Source: JBGOUJ01 sp041477005 (GTDB taxonomy: Bacteria > Acidobacteriota > Terriglobia > Bryobacterales > JACQDG01). Taken from it: 5,209 nucleotides of DNA. Made by a program: the position numbers and the translations under genes. The stretch covers positions 1-5,209 of the forward strand of contig JBGOUJ010000562.1 in NCBI GenBank assembly GCA_041477005.1, written 5' to 3'. Positions within the stretch are counted from its first letter, which is position 1; every line of letters starts with the position of its first letter. The notes beneath the pieces are model-generated. The model saw only the letters and a list, made by a program, of their open reading frames with translations, was not told the origin of the DNA and made no database searches. This document shows, one piece after another, positions 3,849-5,209 of this stretch.

Positions 3849-5209
3849 GTGCCGCCGGCCGCTCCGGAAAAGGATTTTCGCGTCCTACCCTCGGTGGATG
3901 AAGTTCTGCAGGACCCGAGCGTCGCCGCCTTGCTCGGGAAGTTCCCGCGCCCGCTGGTCGTCTCCGGCGTGCGCGAGGCGCTGGCCGAGCTGCGCGCCGC
4001 TCTTGCCGAAAACCGCGCCGATCGCGCCAATAATGATGTTCCCGACCGGCTGGCGCGGCTCGGCCAGGACCTGGCCGGGCGGCTCGAGAGCTTCTCCCGC
4101 CTCTCCCTGCGCCCGGTGATCAACGCCACCGGCGTCGTGCTCCACACCAACCTCGGCCGCGCCCCGCTTTCCCGCGCCGCCCTCGATGCGATCTCGGAAA
4201 CGGCGGGAAGCTACAGCAACTTGGAATACGATCTCGAAAGCGGCGCCCGAGGCCGGCGCGACGTCCATGCCGCAGCCTTGCTCGAGCGGCTGCTGGGATC
4301 GCCCGCCATCGTCGTCAACAACAACGCGGCGGCCATCTTCCTGGCCCTTCACGAGCTCGCCGCCGGCGGAGAAGTGATCGTCTCCCGAGGCGAGCTGATC
4401 GAGATTGGCGAGGGCTTCCGCATCCCCGACATCCTGACTCGCAGCGGCGCTCGCCTGCGCGAGGTCGGCGCCACCAACCGTACCCGGATCGAAGATTACC
4501 GCGCGGCCATCACTCCCGAGACTCGGGTTCTGCTCCGCGTCCACCGCAGCAATTTCCGCATCGTCGGCTTCACCGAACGCCCCAGCCTGGAGGCACTGGC
4601 CGGCCTCGCGCGCCAGTCGGGCCTCCCGCTGATCGAAGATCTCGGAAGCGGCTGTCTGGTCGACCTGCGCGACTACGGTCTGGAACACGAGCCGCAGGTC
4701 GGCGAAAGTCTGAACGCGGGCGTGGATGTAGTCGCCTTCAGCGGCGACAAGCTGTTGGGCGGCCCGCAAGCGGGCATCCTGGCGGGCAAGAAGGAGTGGA
4801 TCGCGCGCCTCCGGCGCAATCCCCTGTTCCGGGCCCTGCGCGTTGACAAGCTGACCTACGCCGCGCTGGGCGCCACCTTGCGCGATTACCTGCTCGAAAA
4901 CCGCGCCGGCATTCCGATCCTGGCGATGCTCCGGCAGACCCAGGCTCAGATCCAGGAACGCGCCGCCAGCCTGCTCGCCGCGCTCGATGGGATTCGTGGC
5001 GAGCTTGTTGGCGGCAGCTCCATAATCGGCGGCGGCTCGACACCCGCCATCGAGGTGCCCACAACGTTGCTGGCGCTCGACCCGCCCCAAGATGCGTCCG
5101 CCTCCCTCTGCGAGCACCGGCTCCGCACCGGCCGGGTTCCGGTGGTGGCACGGGTTGAAAAGGAACGGGTCATCTTTGATTTGCGAACGGTCTTGCCGGA
5201 GCAAGAGCC
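3849..5209 (+). CDS. selA: L-seryl-tRNA(Sec) selenium transferase, 3' end outside window
   Basis: SelA is a cytosolic PLP enzyme that converts seryl-tRNA(Sec) to selenocysteyl-tRNA(Sec) using selenophosphate. The 453 residues seen are nearly the whole protein (about 460 in E. coli); the last few codons lie beyond the window. The N-terminal tRNA-binding region shows LPSVDEVL (13-20). The catalytic core shows INATGVVLHTNLGRAPLS (91-108), NNNAAA (157-162), SRGELIEIGEGFRIPDI (179-195), EVGATNRT (205-212), RVHRSNF (230-236) and DLGSG (264-268). The PLP lysine is K301 in FSGDKLLGGPQAG. All expected key blocks are intact. The first in-frame start after the TAG at 3837-3839 is GTG at 3849, with no ribosome-binding site. 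A later GTG at 3894 would cut into the conserved LPSVDE block. No selB, selC, selD or selenoprotein gene is in the window; they may lie downstream. Confidence 0.96.
   Translation, partial: MPPAAPEKDFRVLPSVDEVLQDPSVAALLGKFPRPLVVSGVREALAELRAALAENRADRANNDVPDRLARLGQDLAGRLESFSRLSLRPVINATGVVLHTNLGRAPLSRAALDAISETAGSYSNLEYDLESGARGRRDVHAAALLERLLGSPAIVVNNNAAAIFLALHELAAGGEVIVSRGELIEIGEGFRIPDILTRSGARLREVGATNRTRIEDYRAAITPETRVLLRVHRSNFRIVGFTERPSLEALAGLARQSGLPLIEDLGSGCLVDLRDYGLEHEPQVGESLNAGVDVVAFSGDKLLGGPQAGILAGKKEWIARLRRNPLFRALRVDKLTYAALGATLRDYLLENRAGIPILAMLRQTQAQIQERAASLLAALDGIRGELVGGSSIIGGGSTPAIEVPTTLLALDPPQDASASLCEHRLRTGRVPVVARVEKERVIFDLRTVLPEQE

Noticed and set aside
3032..3901. A 289-codon open frame on the + strand opposite the YycJ-like gene
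   Set aside because: It is His/Gln/Arg-rich shadow coding, antisense to a gene with clear metal-binding motifs.
3785..4150. Upstream extension of the YycJ-like frame by about 122 residues
   Set aside because: The extension runs antisense through the 5' end of selA, is Arg/Ser-rich and unlike the family. The conserved fold starts at the ATG at 3784 or shortly before.
3885..5204. A 439-codon open frame on the minus strand opposite selA
   Set aside because: It is exactly antisense to an unmistakable selA, its composition (Ala/Gly/Gln/Asp-rich) is that of a GC-rich shadow frame, and no family motif is present.

Overview
The window is GC-rich bacterial DNA that most resembles an acidobacterium of the Solibacter/Bryobacter type. 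Three things point there: a fragment of the TIGR03437 domain, which is greatly expanded in that group; a Tat-exported Gfo/Idh/MocA-family oxidoreductase; and heptamer repeat arrays between genes. The assignment is an inference from gene content, not from a phylogenetic marker.

Left third (1-1290), accessory and decayed. The first 117 bases are the end of an open frame on the + strand, probably a transposase C-terminus. It runs into a minus-strand Gfo/Idh/MocA-family gene (start 417), whose homology stops after residue 101. This looks like an insertion sequence that has split the oxidoreductase gene. Next to it lie a pair of 10-bp direct repeats (488-507) and a broken TIGR03437 domain (532-807). 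A single-domain response-regulator-like gene follows (823-1290); it lacks both the phospho-accepting aspartate and the conserved lysine of receivers.

Middle (1290-3008), a housekeeping gene and repeats. A promoter-like sequence and a convincing intrinsic terminator (1344-1371) separate the receiver gene from purB (1403-2719, minus strand), which encodes adenylosuccinate lyase of purine synthesis. The 288-base gap upstream of purB is mostly two arrays of degenerate 7-bp repeats in opposite orientation (2738-2807 and 2889-3001) around an 81-base spacer with no gene.

Right third (3008-5209), a divergent pair. On the minus strand is a metallo-beta-lactamase-fold hydrolase of the YycJ/WalJ type. 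On the + strand is selA, encoding L-seryl-tRNA(Sec) selenium transferase, cut by the window edge a few residues before its expected C-terminus. The intergenic region is so short that one strand's ribosome-binding site overlaps the other strand's possible -35 box, and selA may be translated from a leaderless message. SelA implies that the organism makes selenocysteine, although no other selenium gene or selenoprotein is visible here.

The intact genes are individually recognisable and do not form one pathway. No clearly new multi-gene system is present. The points most worth following up are the degenerate receiver, the inverted heptamer arrays in the purB leader, and the apparent transposon disruption at the left edge.
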